A stretch of 54,094 nt of DNA from Burkholderiales bacterium (GTDB lineage Bacteria > Pseudomonadota > Gammaproteobacteria > Burkholderiales > SG8-39): assembly GCA_014860355.1 (NCBI GenBank), contig JACZJV010000188.1, forward strand, positions 1 through 54,094. Reading direction: 5' to 3'. Numbering within the stretch: position 1 is the first letter of the stretch; every line of letters begins with the position of its first letter. Below are positions 18,312 to 27,554 of this stretch, one piece after another. The notes under the pieces are model-generated. The model made no database searches and was not told the DNA's origin. It was given only the letters and a program-made list of their open reading frames with translations. The translations under genes were made by a program, and so were the position numbers.

Positions 18312-19769
18312 TCAGCAAGGCATCGGCGCCCTGCGCCGCGCGTAGTACCACCACGTCGTTGCAATGCAGACCAGGTAAAACACCAAAAACACTGCCAGCG
18401 CGGCGTGCGCCGCACCGCTCGCCGATATCGACACGCCGTAGCTCATAGGGATGAAAAACCCGCCGAACGCGCCGACCGCCGAAGCGAACCCGAGTACTGC
18501 CGCACTTTCCGTGTTGGCCTCGCGCAGCGCGCGCTCCTCGGCCTCCGGCCCTTTGCCGGCGGCGGCGCGCAGGTGCTGGTTCAGGAAAATGACCGGGATC
18601 ATGCGGAAGGTCGAGCCGTTGCCCATGCCCGAGGCTGCGAACAACAGCATGAACATCGCCAGGACGCCGAAGAAGCTGCCGCCCTGCCCGCCCGAGGGTA
18701 GCAAGGCGAGCACGCCCAGCACGCCGGCGGCCATGACGGCGAAGATGTACAAGGTCACGCGCGCACCGCCGAGCTTGTCGGCGAGCCAGCCGCCCAGCGG
18801 ACGGATCAGCGCCCCGATCAGCGGCCCCAGCCAGGCATAGGACATGGCGTTGGCCTGCGGAAACTGGCTCTGGATGAGCAGCGGGAAACCCGCCGAATAG
18901 CCGATGAAAGAACCGAACGTTCCCAGGTAGAGCCAGCACATGATCCAGTTGTGCTTGCGCTTGAAAATTACCGCCTGCTCGGAAAACGAGGCCTGCGCCG
19001 TTACCAGATCGTTCATGCCGAACCAGGCCGCAAGCGTGCACAGCACGATGAGCGGCACCCAGACGAAGCCGGCGTTTTGCAGCCATATCTGCCGCACTTC
19101 GGTGCCGCGGGTCCAGGCTTGCGGCTCCCCGCCCAGGGCGCCGAATATCCCCAGGGTAATCACCGCCGGCACCACGAACTGCGCCAGCGAAACGCCGAGA
19201 TTGCCCAGTCCCGCGTTCAGGCCCAGCGCCGTGCCCTTCTGGGTTCTCGGAAAGAAGAAATTGATGTTGGCCATGCTCGAGGCGAAGCTTCCGCCGCCCA
19301 GTCCGCATGCCAGCGCCAGCAGCACCAAAGTCGTATAGCTGGTGCCCGGATCGCGGACGGCCAAGCCTATGCCGATGGTGGGCAGCAGCAGCAAGGCCGT
19401 GGAAATCGCGGTCCAGCGGCGGCCGCCGAACACCGGCACCATGAAGGAGTAGATAACGCGCAGCGTCGCGCCACACAGGGACGGCAGCGCCGCGAGCCAG
19501 AACAACTCCCGCGTGCTGAACTTGAAACCGACGTAGGGCAGGTTCACCACCACCGCGCTCCACACCATCCACACCGCGAATGCGAGCATCAGCGCCGGGA
19601 TCGAAATCCAGAGGTTGCGGCTCGCAATGGCGCGGCCCTCGCTCTCCCAGAAGACCGCGTCTTCCGCGTTCCAGCGCGCCAGCACCGGACCGGCTACGCC
19701 GCCGGCGTTCGCGACCCTGCCGCCAGCTTGGGGGCTTGAGGCGTGCAATGTACACTCCGGTCCCGGCAC
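18312..19769 (-). CDS. narK: NarK2-type nitrate/nitrite MFS transporter
   Basis: This single-length MFS transporter (up to 485 residues, about 12 membrane spans) is close to the second half of the fused NarK and to the neighbouring narK. It shares FWES..RAIASRNLWISIP, the nitrate signature NAGLGNLGVSLAQFVVP and GGWLADKLGGARVT. The start is uncertain. The longest frame begins at GTG 19769. A GTG at 19685 (LARWNAEDAVFWES) gives an N-terminus that aligns better with its paralog, and a TTG preceded by GGAG lies between. It is 7 bp after the upstream narK and 55 bp before narG. Confidence 0.9.
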   Translation of the reverse strand: MPGPECTLHASSPQAGGRVANAGGVAGPVLARWNAEDAVFWESEGRAIASRNLWISIPALMLAFAVWMVWSAVVVNLPYVGFKFSTRELFWLAALPSLCGATLRVIYSFMVPVFGGRRWTAISTALLLLPTIGIGLAVRDPGTSYTTLVLLALACGLGGGSFASSMANINFFFPRTQKGTALGLNAGLGNLGVSLAQFVVPAVITLGIFGALGGEPQAWTRGTEVRQIWLQNAGFVWVPLIVLCTLAAWFGMNDLVTAQASFSEQAVIFKRKHNWIMCWLYLGTFGSFIGYSAGFPLLIQSQFPQANAMSYAWLGPLIGALIRPLGGWLADKLGGARVTLYIFAVMAAGVLGVLALLPSGGQGGSFFGVLAMFMLLFAASGMGNGSTFRMIPVIFLNQHLRAAAGKGPEAEERALREANTESAAVLGFASAVGAFGGFFIPMSYGVSISASGAAHAALAVFLVFYLVCIATTWWYYARRRAPMPC

Positions 19770-19776
19770 GCATCCG

Positions 19777-21390
19777 TCACGGATTGTCGAATTCCGCTTT
19801 CGGGCCGAGGTAGTACCACCAGTTCAACGCCAGGCACACGGCGTAGAAAATGGCGAAGCCGAAGAGCGCGTTCTCCGGCGTGGCGGCCTTGATCTGCTCG
19901 CCGAAAACCTGCGGGATGATGAACGCGCCGTAGGCTGCGACCGCCGAAGTCCAGCCCAGCACCGGGCCGGCCTGCTCTTTCGGGAACACGATGGCGATGG
20001 TGCGGAAGGTCGAGCCGTTGCCGATCCCGGACGCGGCGAACAGAATCAGGAACAGAATGAAGAAGGGCGCGAAGTGCTGCTCCGGCGTGGCCGACTGGTA
20101 GGCCGCCTTCATGTAATAGGCCACGCCCAGCGCCGCCGCGATCATCACGATGGAAACGATCTGGGTGACCTTGGCGCCGCCCACCTTGTCGGCGATCCAG
20201 CCGCCCACGGGCCGGATCAAGGCGCCGATAAACGGTCCCATCCAGGCGTACATCAGTGCTGACGGGCCATTCGGATTGAGCGCGTTGATCAGCTTGCCAT
20301 CGGCGCCTATGGTGTGGGTAAAGCCGAAGATCACCTTGATCGCCAGCGCGAAGCCGGCCGAATAGCCGATGAAGCTGCCGAAAGTCATGGTGTAGATGAC
20401 GCTCATGATCCAGGTGTGCTTGTTGCCGAAGATCTTGAACTGGCGCTGCAGGTTGGGCTTGATCTCGCCCGGAATCAGCTTCATCAGGAACACGGTTGCC
20501 GCAATGATGCCCGCAAGGATGAACCACTTCGCCCAGCCGGGCGCGCCCAGGCCTATGGGCGCGGGCAGGATCAGGTACAGGCCGGCCGCCGCGGTGAGAA
20601 AGCTGATCATCAGCATGCCGCTGATCTTGGTCATCGCGGCGAGGGGCGAGCCGATGCGCGGCGAGACCTCCGGGGTAACGATATTGTTCATGCCGAACCA
20701 GCCGATGACGGCAAGCGGAACCAGCAGCAGCATCCAGACGAAGCCCGAATTCTGGATATAGGTGATCGATCCGGCCGCGCTCTTGCCGATCAGGCTGCCG
20801 GAAGCCTGCACCAGCGCTATGCCCTCGCCACCCAGGGCGCCGAATAGTGAAAAGGTCATCACCAGGGGCACCACGATCTGCATGGTGGTCACGCCGAAGT
20901 TTCCCAGTCCGGCGTTGAGTCCCAGGGCAAGGCCCTGCATCCGCTTCGGAAAGAAGAAGCTGATGTTGGACATGGACGAGGCAAAGTTGCCGCCGCCGAA
21001 GCCGCACAGGAAGGCGAGGATCTGGAACACCCACAGCGGTGTGTTCTTGTCCTGCAGCGCGATTCCCGTCAGCAGCGCGGGTATCATCAGCAATGCGGTG
21101 GTGAACACGATGGTATTGCGGCCGCCGGCGATGCGGATGAAAAAGCTGCTCGGTATGCGCAGGGTCGCGCCGGTGAGACCGGAGATCGCCGAGAGCGTGA
21201 ACAGTTCCACCGGCTTGAACGGGAAGCCGGCGTTGATCATCTGCACTGTCACCATGCTCCAGAGTATCCAGACGGCGAATCCCACCAGCAGGCTGGGGAT
21301 GGATATCCACAAATTCCGGTTTGCGATGCTCTTGCCGGTGGACTCCCAGAACTTTTCGTCCTCCACGTCCCATTTCTTGATGTCCGACAT
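19777..21390 (-). CDS. narK: NarK-type nitrate/nitrite MFS transporter
   Basis: This is the first gene of the nar gene set reading leftward, 537 residues. It has the NarK N-terminus KWDVEDEKFWESTGKSIA, signature NAGLGNFGVTTMQIVVPL and a longer central loop than its neighbour (about residues 230-300, with extra hydrophobic segments), giving possibly more than 12 spans. The start MSDIKKWD is supported by TGGAGG about 8 bases upstream; an in-frame ATG 24 codons earlier looks spurious. It lies divergent from narX across 324 bp that should hold the operon promoter. Confidence 0.92.
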   Translation of the reverse strand: MSDIKKWDVEDEKFWESTGKSIANRNLWISIPSLLVGFAVWILWSMVTVQMINAGFPFKPVELFTLSAISGLTGATLRIPSSFFIRIAGGRNTIVFTTALLMIPALLTGIALQDKNTPLWVFQILAFLCGFGGGNFASSMSNISFFFPKRMQGLALGLNAGLGNFGVTTMQIVVPLVMTFSLFGALGGEGIALVQASGSLIGKSAAGSITYIQNSGFVWMLLLVPLAVIGWFGMNNIVTPEVSPRIGSPLAAMTKISGMLMISFLTAAAGLYLILPAPIGLGAPGWAKWFILAGIIAATVFLMKLIPGEIKPNLQRQFKIFGNKHTWIMSVIYTMTFGSFIGYSAGFALAIKVIFGFTHTIGADGKLINALNPNGPSALMYAWMGPFIGALIRPVGGWIADKVGGAKVTQIVSIVMIAAALGVAYYMKAAYQSATPEQHFAPFFILFLILFAASGIGNGSTFRTIAIVFPKEQAGPVLGWTSAVAAYGAFIIPQVFGEQIKAATPENALFGFAIFYAVCLALNWWYYLGPKAEFDNP

Positions 21391-21714
21391 GCTCAGTGCC
21401 TCCAGGAATCGACTGCGTTTATAGAATTGATGGTGTTTGAACTCATGTGCCGGTGTCCGCACCCAATTAAGCTTCGCCGGAGTCTAGGCGCGCGCTGCGG
21501 CAATGGAAATACGTCAAAATCGTCCTTGTGCTGGCGCTCTACCCATTTGGTAGTAATTCCGTGCACACGGATCTGCATGCGCAATACCCTGCCCCTGTCG
21601 GCCCTGCACGAGCGAGCACCGATGCGCGGTGGCGCCTGCGGGGGCAACAGGGCAAAATGGGAGCAATGCAAACAAGATACGGCCGCATCTTCGACCGTTC
21701 CGGAGCAAAGCCGC
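21391..21714. promoter_or_regulatory. Divergent narK / narX control region with a candidate NarL heptamer
   Basis: No gene is seen in this 324-bp stretch. A NarL-type heptamer TACCCAT (consensus TACYYMT) lies at 21540-21546 within a small dyad, TACC-N5-GGTA at 21540-21552, about 170 bases before narX and 150 before narK. An ATCAA half-site (FNR-like) is present on the minus strand near 21427-21431, but its partner half is poor. These are motif matches only; the role as the shared promoter region follows from the divergent gene arrangement. Confidence 0.3.
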
Positions 21715-23604
21715 ATGAAACTCGATCGTCGCTTTTTCGCAGAGTCCGTGGTGGTGAGGCTGGGGATCGCGCTCGGAGCCATCGTGCTCCTGGCGCTCGC
21801 GGCCACCATCAGCGCCACGGTGTTCGCCGAGTTGTCCACGGGCAAAGCCGCCGCGATCAACCGCGCCGGCAGCCTGAGGATGCAGTCCTACTGGATCACG
21901 GTGCAGGTGCTGCGCACGGACGATGCCGGGCATACGCCGGCCGAATTGCGGCAGGCGATCGACGATTTTGAAACGCGGCTTTACGGTCCGCAGCTTGCCG
22001 GCGGCGTGCCCGCGGCAGGGTCCGACCCTACGCGCCGCGCCTACGATCGCGTAGCGGCGGGCTGGCAAAGCATGCTCAAACCCGCGATCGCGCGCGCCGC
22101 CGCGGCGGGCGCGCCTGCGCGCGACGCCTTTGTCGCGCGCATGGCAGCCTTCGTACTCGACGTCGACCGCCTGGTCTACCTCCTCGAGCAGGATCTGGAG
22201 CGACGCATCCAGGCGCTGCGCCTGATCCAGGGCGCGGCGCTGTTCCTGATCGTCGTGGTGATGTTCATCGCGCTGTTTCTCATGCACGCGCAGGTCATCG
22301 TCCCGCTCGGTGACCTTTTGCAATGCGCGCGCCGCGTGCGCGCGGGCGACTTCGACGTGCGCGCCAGGCATGCCGGCAAGGACGAACTGGGGCAACTGGG
22401 CCAGTCGTTCAATTACATGGTGGAGGACCTGTCGCGCAGCTATGCGACGCTGGAAGCGCGCGTGCAGGAGAAGACCGAGCAGCTGGAGCGCACCAACGTG
22501 TCGCTGGAGGTGCTCTACCACACCACGCGCACGCTGGCGGAGAACCCCCTCACGCAGGCCACGCTGGAGGGCGTGATGAGCGATATCGAGCGCGTCATCG
22601 GGCTCAAGGCGGGAGCCATATGCGCGCGCGAGGAAAACGACCGGCGCGGATTTCCGGTGGCGCTGCATGCCGGCAGCGAGCAGGCGAAGTCCTGGTGCGA
22701 GCAGGAGCGCTGTTACGAATGCTTCGGTTCGGGCTCGGCCGAATCGGGGATACGCACCGTCGGCAGTGGCGATGAGCGCATGCTCTCGGTACCGCTGTCC
22801 GAAGGCGGCAAACCCTACGGCGTGATGCTGCTGCAGCTGCCGGCCGGGGTCGAGATCGAGGAGTGGAAGATGAAGCTGCTGGAATCGATCGGCCACCACA
22901 TCGGCGCGGCGTTCGCCACCGCCAAGCGCAGCGACGAGCGGCGCGGCATCGCGCTGCTGGAAGAGCGCTCGGTGATCGCGCGCGAACTGCACGACTCGCT
23001 GGCGCAGTCCCTCACCTACCTCAAGATCCAGGTAACGCGGCTACGGCAGCAGCTCGACGCCAGCGGCCTGCGAGTACAGACCGCCGAGGTCGTCGAGGAA
23101 CTCAAGCTCGGCATCAACAACGCCTACCGCCAGCTGCGCGAACTGCTCACCACGTTCCGCCTGCGCATAGACGGGCGCGGCCTGTCCGAGGCCCTGCAGG
23201 ACACGGTGCACGAATTCTCGCAGCGCGCAGGCGTCGAGATCCGCCTGCATGACCGGCTGCTGGGGCACGAACTCGATTCGAGCGAGCAGATCCATGTGCT
23301 CCAGGTGGTGCGCGAGGCGCTCGCCAACGTCGAGCATCATGCGCGCGCGCGCCGCGCCGAGGTGCGGCTGGCGATCGAGCACAACCACATCCGCGTGGCG
23401 GTGGACGACGACGGCGTGGGCATCAGGGACGCAGAGCCGCCGACGCATCACTACGGCCTCGCCATCATGCGCGATCGCGCGGCGACGCTCGGCGGCACGC
23501 TGCAGGTGGCGCGGCGCGCCGAGGGCGGCACGCGCGTGGAGCTGGTGTTTTCGCCGCGCGGACCGTTCCGCGTCGCTGCAGCACGGGAGGCCGTGGCGAC
23601 ATGA
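21715..23604 (+). CDS. narX: Nitrate/nitrite sensor histidine kinase NarX
   Basis: This 629-residue membrane sensor kinase has TM1 at about 12-37 and a periplasmic part that begins with a P-box: INRAGSLRMQSYW at about 48-60, the nitrate-binding helix of NarX/NarQ. TM2 lies at about 170-192, then a HAMP domain and a GAF-like central module with clustered cysteines (CARE, SWCEQERCYECFG). The HisKA_3 box ARELHDSLAQSL has the phospho-acceptor H426. The ATPase part has VREALANVEHHARA and DDDGVGI. The start MKLDRRFF is preceded by CGGAG; upstream in-frame codons do not resemble the family. It should signal to NarL encoded just downstream and so control the divergent nar operon. Confidence 0.94.
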   Translation: MKLDRRFFAESVVVRLGIALGAIVLLALAATISATVFAELSTGKAAAINRAGSLRMQSYWITVQVLRTDDAGHTPAELRQAIDDFETRLYGPQLAGGVPAAGSDPTRRAYDRVAAGWQSMLKPAIARAAAAGAPARDAFVARMAAFVLDVDRLVYLLEQDLERRIQALRLIQGAALFLIVVVMFIALFLMHAQVIVPLGDLLQCARRVRAGDFDVRARHAGKDELGQLGQSFNYMVEDLSRSYATLEARVQEKTEQLERTNVSLEVLYHTTRTLAENPLTQATLEGVMSDIERVIGLKAGAICAREENDRRGFPVALHAGSEQAKSWCEQERCYECFGSGSAESGIRTVGSGDERMLSVPLSEGGKPYGVMLLQLPAGVEIEEWKMKLLESIGHHIGAAFATAKRSDERRGIALLEERSVIARELHDSLAQSLTYLKIQVTRLRQQLDASGLRVQTAEVVEELKLGINNAYRQLRELLTTFRLRIDGRGLSEALQDTVHEFSQRAGVEIRLHDRLLGHELDSSEQIHVLQVVREALANVEHHARARRAEVRLAIEHNHIRVAVDDDGVGIRDAEPPTHHYGLAIMRDRAATLGGTLQVARRAEGGTRVELVFSPRGPFRVAAAREAVAT

Positions 23605-23714
23605 GCAAGAAGCAGGGGGCCCGCGCAGTGCGGATGCGACCGGCCGCGATTGTCGCCGGACGCCGACAGTGCGCCACCATGATCTGTGAAAGAGGTTCGG
23701 AGGCGGCGACATGA
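23601..23714 (+). CDS. Possible 37-codon coupling ORF between narX and narL
   Basis: This small frame starts with an ATG that overlaps the narX stop (ATGA, 23601-23604) and ends with a TGA that overlaps the narL start (ATGA, 23711-23714). The sequences before the two ATGs are near-copies: GGAGGCCGTGGCGACATGAGC versus GGAGGCGGCGACATGAGC. The encoded peptide is Arg/Ala-rich and matches nothing I know. It could be a translational coupler or a relic of a duplicated narL start. Existence as a protein is unproven. Confidence 0.3.
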   Translation: MSKKQGARAVRMRPAAIVAGRRQCATMICERGSEAAT

Positions 23715-24364
23715 GCGAGGGCAACCGCATATTGATCATCGACGACCACCCGCTGTTCCGAAAAGGCGTGTCGCAGCTGATCGCAATGGCGCCCCACCTG
23801 CAGTTGGTGGGCGAGGCCTCCAGCGGCGAGCAGGGGGTCGAGGAGGCGCGCAAACTCGACCCGGACCTGATCCTGCTCGACCTGCACATGAAGAGCATGA
23901 ACGGCATCGACACGCTCAAGGCGATCCGCGACGCCGGCCTCGATTGCCGCGTGGTGATTCTCACCGTATCGGACAATGCCGACGACCTCGTGGCCGCGAT
24001 CCGCAGCGGCGCGGACGGCTACCTGCTCAAGGACATGGAACCGGAGGATCTGCTTGCGGCCATCGACCAGACACTCAACGGCAGCACCGTGATCGGCGAG
24101 AGGCTGAACGGCCTGCTCGCGCGCGCCATCCGCGACGAGGCCACCGCGGGCCAGCGCGACAGCGCCACGCTCACCCGGCGCGAGCAGGAAATCCTGCACG
24201 GCCTGGTACAGGGGCTGTCGAACAAATTGATTGCGCGCAATCTCGACATTACCGATGCCACGGTCAAGGTGCACGTAAAGAACCTGCTGAAAAAGCTCGG
24301 CTTCCGCTCGCGCCTGGAGGCGGCGGTGTGGGCGGTGGCCAGCAGCGGCAAGCCCGGCAGCTGA
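23711..24364 (+). CDS. narL: Nitrate/nitrite response regulator NarL
   Basis: This response regulator (217 residues) has an N-terminal receiver domain with acidic pocket D11/D12, phosphorylation site D57 in LILLDLHMK, Thr in ILTVSD and Lys in LLKD. The C-terminal LuxR/FixJ-type helix-turn-helix at about 150-210 includes LTRREQEILHGLVQGLSNK and TVKVHVKNLLKKLG. The start is supported by GGAGG 6-8 bases upstream. Paired with NarX, it would bind TACYYMT-type heptamers to activate nar genes in response to nitrate. Confidence 0.94.
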   Translation: MSEGNRILIIDDHPLFRKGVSQLIAMAPHLQLVGEASSGEQGVEEARKLDPDLILLDLHMKSMNGIDTLKAIRDAGLDCRVVILTVSDNADDLVAAIRSGADGYLLKDMEPEDLLAAIDQTLNGSTVIGERLNGLLARAIRDEATAGQRDSATLTRREQEILHGLVQGLSNKLIARNLDITDATVKVHVKNLLKKLGFRSRLEAAVWAVASSGKPGS

Positions 24365-24398
24365 CGCTGCCGCGCCCGCGGGGTCGCCGACGGGACAC

Positions 24399-24423
24399 GG
24401 GCCGGCATGCGATATGCCGGCCC
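24399..24423. terminator. Strong hairpin between convergent narL and norZ
   Basis: A perfect 10-bp GC-rich stem, GGGCCGGCAT / ATGCCGGCCC, encloses the loop GCGAT. It lies 35 bp after narL and 18 bp before the norZ stop on the other strand, so it could end transcription from both sides. No long T run follows on either strand, which makes factor-independent termination uncertain. Confidence 0.5.
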
Positions 24424-24441
24424 CCTTCGAACTACGTGCGC

Positions 24442-26718
24442 TCAGGCATTGCTGGGCAAGGCTGCCTGCGCGGCGGCGTAGCTGCGCCTGCCGCCGGCCC
24501 ACAGGCGCAGCGCGAACAGCGCCAGCAGCAGCGCGCCGACGGTGAACACCAGATCGCCCGGCACCCGCATCCACACCATCGCTTCCATGAACGGCGAATG
24601 GATCACTTCGGGCGAGCGCGCGAACCACATGCCCTGAGTGACGCTGGCCCAGGCCTGGTATATCCCCGAGGGCACCAGCGACATGAACACCATCATCGCC
24701 AGGCCGATGTTGAGGCACCAGAACACCGGCCGCAGCAGGCTGTCGGTCCAGGCGGCGCGCTCGCTCAGCCCGCGCAGGCAGAACAGCAACAGGCCGATGC
24801 CGAGCATGCCGTAGACGCCGAACAGCGCGGCATGGCCGTGGGCGGCGGTCATGTTGAGTCCCTGCATGTAATAAAGCGCGATCGGCGTATTGATCGAGAA
24901 GCCGAGCAACCCGGCGCCGACCACGTTCCAGAAGCCGACGGCGATGAAGCACATGATCGCCCACTTGTAGGCCTGTACCCAGGGCGCCGCCCTGGAGCGG
25001 CGGTAGTTGTGGTAGGCCTCGACGCCGATCATCGCCAGCGGCACGACTTCGAGCGCCGAGAACATCGCCCCGATCGCAATCACGAAGGTCGGCGTGCCGG
25101 TGAAATAAAGGTGGTGCAGCGTGCCGAGGATGCCGCCGAACAGGAACACGATGGTTTCCATCACAATCGCGCTGTTGGCAGTGCTCGCGCGCAGCAAGCC
25201 CAGCCGCGTGAACAGCAGTGCGATCACGGCGGTGGCGAACACCTCGAAGAAGCCCTCGACCCACAGATGCACCAGCCACCAGCGCCAGTATTCGACCATC
25301 GAATAGTGCGTATGCTGCCCCCAGGCCAGCGAACTGGCATAGAAACCGCCGATGCACAAGGCAGAAAGGAAAACCATCGCGATCAGCCCGCGGCTTTCAG
25401 ACGGGCGCTTCAGCGCCGGCATCAGCGCGCGTCCGAGCAGCGTCACCCAGAACAGCAGGCCGACGAACAGCAGGATTTGCCAGACCCGGCCCATGCTGGT
25501 GAATTCCAGTCCCTGGTTGCCGATCCAGAAGCTGAAGGCGCTGCCCTCGTGCTGCAGGGTCCCGAGCCAGCCGAACGCGGTGGAGCCGACGACGATGAAC
25601 AGCAGCGCGTAGAACAGCACGTCGACGCCCAGTTTCTGGAATCTCGGCTCATGCCCCGAGATCGCCGGCGCGATGTACAGGCCGGTGGCGAGCCAGGCGG
25701 TGGCGATCCACAGCACGGCGAATTGGGTATGGATGGTGCGGCTTACGCTGAACGGCAGGATCTGCGCCAGTGGCAGGCCGAAGAAACTTTGCCCTTCCAC
25801 CGCATAGTGCGCGGTAATCACGCCCATGCCGATCTGCGCGAGTATCAGGCCGATCACGACATAGAAGTACTTCTTGGTCGCGCGCATCGATGGCGTCGGC
25901 TTCAGGTCGAACAGCGGATCGGCCTTGGGCGGCACCGGGTCGCCGGCCTCCTTGCTCGCCGCGTGGAAAAAAATCATCGCCGCGATCGCCGCGATCATCA
26001 GGATCACGCTCGCGATCGACCAGATCCCTGCGCCTGCGCTCGGGGTGTTGCCGACGAGCTCGTCGTGCGGCCAGTTGCTGGTGTAGCTTAAGCCGGTTTC
26101 GCCCGGCCGGTCCGTGGCCGCAGACCAGGCAGCCCAGAAAAAGAACGCCGTCAGCGCCTGCCGGTCGGCCGGATCCGGCAGCGAGCCGGAATTCATTGCA
26201 TACTGTTCGCGCAGCTTGTCGAGCTTCTGCTCGTCGCCGAACAGGCCGGCGTAATGCGCTGCCACCTCCGCGACCGCCTGGGCGCGCTCGTTCGACAGCG
26301 TGATGGTGCCGCTCTGGGGGTCGTAGGTGTTGCGCCGCATTTCCGCCTGCAAGCGCGCGCCCAGTTCAGCCTGCGCGCCCGCGCCCAGACGCTCGAACGC
26401 CATGCCATAGCTCTTCTGCGCCCAGAGTTCGCGCAGCGCCAGGGCTTCGCGGTGCAGCCAGTCGGCCGACCAGTCCGGCGCTACATAGCTGCCGTGGCCC
26501 CACACCGATCCCAGTTGCTGGCCGCCCGCGGCGAGCCAGGCCTGCTGCCCGCGCTGAACCTGCGCGGCCCTAAACAGGGTGGCGCCGCGGGTATCGACGA
26601 CTTTTTCCGGAATCGGCGGCGCGGCGACGTAGATCTCCGTCCCGACCCAGCCCAGCACCGCGAAGGACAGCGCGCAGATCAGCGCCAGCCAGGTCCAGAG
26701 TTTGCGTGAGGTATGCAT
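24442..26718 (-). CDS. norZ: Quinol-dependent nitric oxide reductase (qNOR)
   Basis: This single-subunit NO reductase (758 residues) converts 2 NO to N2O using quinol. It fuses a NorC-like N-terminal extension (one membrane anchor, then a soluble part with HGSYVAPDWSADWLHRE and no c-heme CXXCH motif) to a 12-span NorB-like heme-copper oxidase core. Core features include HLWVEGFFEVFATA (candidate metal-site His and Glu), HHLYFTGTP and the heme-helix AAHGHAALFGVYG. The start is supported by CAGGAG upstream. The gene is divergent from nsrR and its promoter region overlaps a candidate NsrR operator. qNOR is used both in denitrification and NO detoxification. The absence of norC and norQ/D here fits the qNOR type. 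Confidence 0.95.
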   Translation of the reverse strand: MHTSRKLWTWLALICALSFAVLGWVGTEIYVAAPPIPEKVVDTRGATLFRAAQVQRGQQAWLAAGGQQLGSVWGHGSYVAPDWSADWLHREALALRELWAQKSYGMAFERLGAGAQAELGARLQAEMRRNTYDPQSGTITLSNERAQAVAEVAAHYAGLFGDEQKLDKLREQYAMNSGSLPDPADRQALTAFFFWAAWSAATDRPGETGLSYTSNWPHDELVGNTPSAGAGIWSIASVILMIAAIAAMIFFHAASKEAGDPVPPKADPLFDLKPTPSMRATKKYFYVVIGLILAQIGMGVITAHYAVEGQSFFGLPLAQILPFSVSRTIHTQFAVLWIATAWLATGLYIAPAISGHEPRFQKLGVDVLFYALLFIVVGSTAFGWLGTLQHEGSAFSFWIGNQGLEFTSMGRVWQILLFVGLLFWVTLLGRALMPALKRPSESRGLIAMVFLSALCIGGFYASSLAWGQHTHYSMVEYWRWWLVHLWVEGFFEVFATAVIALLFTRLGLLRASTANSAIVMETIVFLFGGILGTLHHLYFTGTPTFVIAIGAMFSALEVVPLAMIGVEAYHNYRRSRAAPWVQAYKWAIMCFIAVGFWNVVGAGLLGFSINTPIALYYMQGLNMTAAHGHAALFGVYGMLGIGLLLFCLRGLSERAAWTDSLLRPVFWCLNIGLAMMVFMSLVPSGIYQAWASVTQGMWFARSPEVIHSPFMEAMVWMRVPGDLVFTVGALLLALFALRLWAGGRRSYAAAQAALPSNA

Positions 26719-26780
26719 GGCAGATTTTCTCCTGTTTGTCGATAAAGTGGGTTAAAGCGAGCGCGCCGTCGTGCGCGTAT

Positions 26781-26803
26781 AAACTATATCTTACATACAT
26801 GTT
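26781..26803 (-). promoter_or_regulatory. Candidate NsrR operator of norZ
   Basis: Read on the minus strand, the 11-1-11 site is AACATGTATGT-A-AGATATAGTTT. Against the NsrR consensus AAGATGYATTT-N-AAATRCATCTT this is 16 of 22 matches (9 of 11 in the left half). It overlaps a TATAGT sequence that could be the norZ -10 element, 63-85 bases before the norZ ATG, so binding would block transcription until NO destroys the NsrR Fe-S cluster. Confidence 0.5.
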
Positions 26804-27024
26804 TTAGCTTTTTCAAGCGCTATTTTTTGCCGTGATGCCGGCTTGCCGTCTCGCCCCCGACGCAGGTCCTTGCCCGGTGCTGCGCACAGCGCTTGCGCTC
26901 CAGCCCCCGCGCACAGTGGCTTGCATGCCTGCTATCCGATGTCTTGCGTTTGCGCCCGGGCAGGCTTCGCTCGTTTTCAGTTATGCGGCATATGCCGCTT
27001 TACTATTTCTCAATCGTCCTGCAT

Positions 27025-27047
27025 AATAAACACAGGATATACATCTT
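27025..27047 (+). promoter_or_regulatory. Candidate NsrR half-site at the nsrR promoter
   Basis: ATATACATCTT at 27037-27047 matches the NsrR right half-site AAATRCATCTT in 10 of 11 positions, but the left half (27025-27035) is poor at 5 of 11. It ends 24 bases before the nsrR ATG. This suggests autoregulation through a half-site or a weak operator. Confidence 0.4.
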
Positions 27048-27071
27048 TTGTTCTCGCCCCGGGATACGCTC

Positions 27072-27521
27072 ATGCGCCTGACCACGTTCTCCGACTACAG
27101 CCTGCGCGTGCTGATCTATCTCGGCGTTCATGACGAAGAGATCGCGACGGTGCAGCAGATCGCCGACGCCTACGGCATTTCCGCCAACCATCTGATGAAA
27201 GTCGTGCATTACCTCGCGCAGGGCGGTTATATCGAGACTGCGCGCGGCAAGGGCGGCGGCATGCGCCTGGGGCTGGCGCCGGAGAAGATAAACATCGGCG
27301 AACTCGTGCGCGGCACCGAGGACAACCGCAAGCTGGTCGAGTGTTTTGACCGCGACAACTCGGACTGCCGCATCGAAGCGGCCTGCGTGCTGCGCGGCAT
27401 GCTCGGCCGGGCGCTCGAGGCCTTTTTCGCTACGCTCGACGCCTACACCCTGGCCGACCTGATCGCGCCCAAGGCGCGGCTGGCCAACATGCTGGTGCTG
27501 CCGCGCCGGCGTGCCGGCTGA
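27072..27521 (+). CDS. nsrR: NO-sensing Rrf2 family repressor NsrR
   Basis: This 149-residue Rrf2-type regulator has an N-terminal winged helix beginning MRLTTFSDYSLRVLIYL, a recognition region ISANHLMKVVHYLAQGGYIET and the GKGGGMRL wing. Three cysteines in the order C-X7-C-X5-C (CFDRDNSDC then RIEAAC) are the NsrR Fe-S ligands. The start at ATG 27072 matches family N-termini; an in-frame TTG eight codons upstream is less likely. It is divergent from norZ and followed by hemerythrin-like and YgbA-type genes, a typical NO-stress neighbourhood. Confidence 0.93.
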   Translation: MRLTTFSDYSLRVLIYLGVHDEEIATVQQIADAYGISANHLMKVVHYLAQGGYIETARGKGGGMRLGLAPEKINIGELVRGTEDNRKLVECFDRDNSDCRIEAACVLRGMLGRALEAFFATLDAYTLADLIAPKARLANMLVLPRRRAG

Positions 27522-27554
27522 GACGCGGCGCCGGCCCTATTTCGGACTACGTTG

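Noticed and set aside
21420-21450. FNR box before narK
   Set aside because: An ATCAA half-site exists on the minus strand but the other half matches poorly, and it sits next to the likely -10, not at the -41.5 position.
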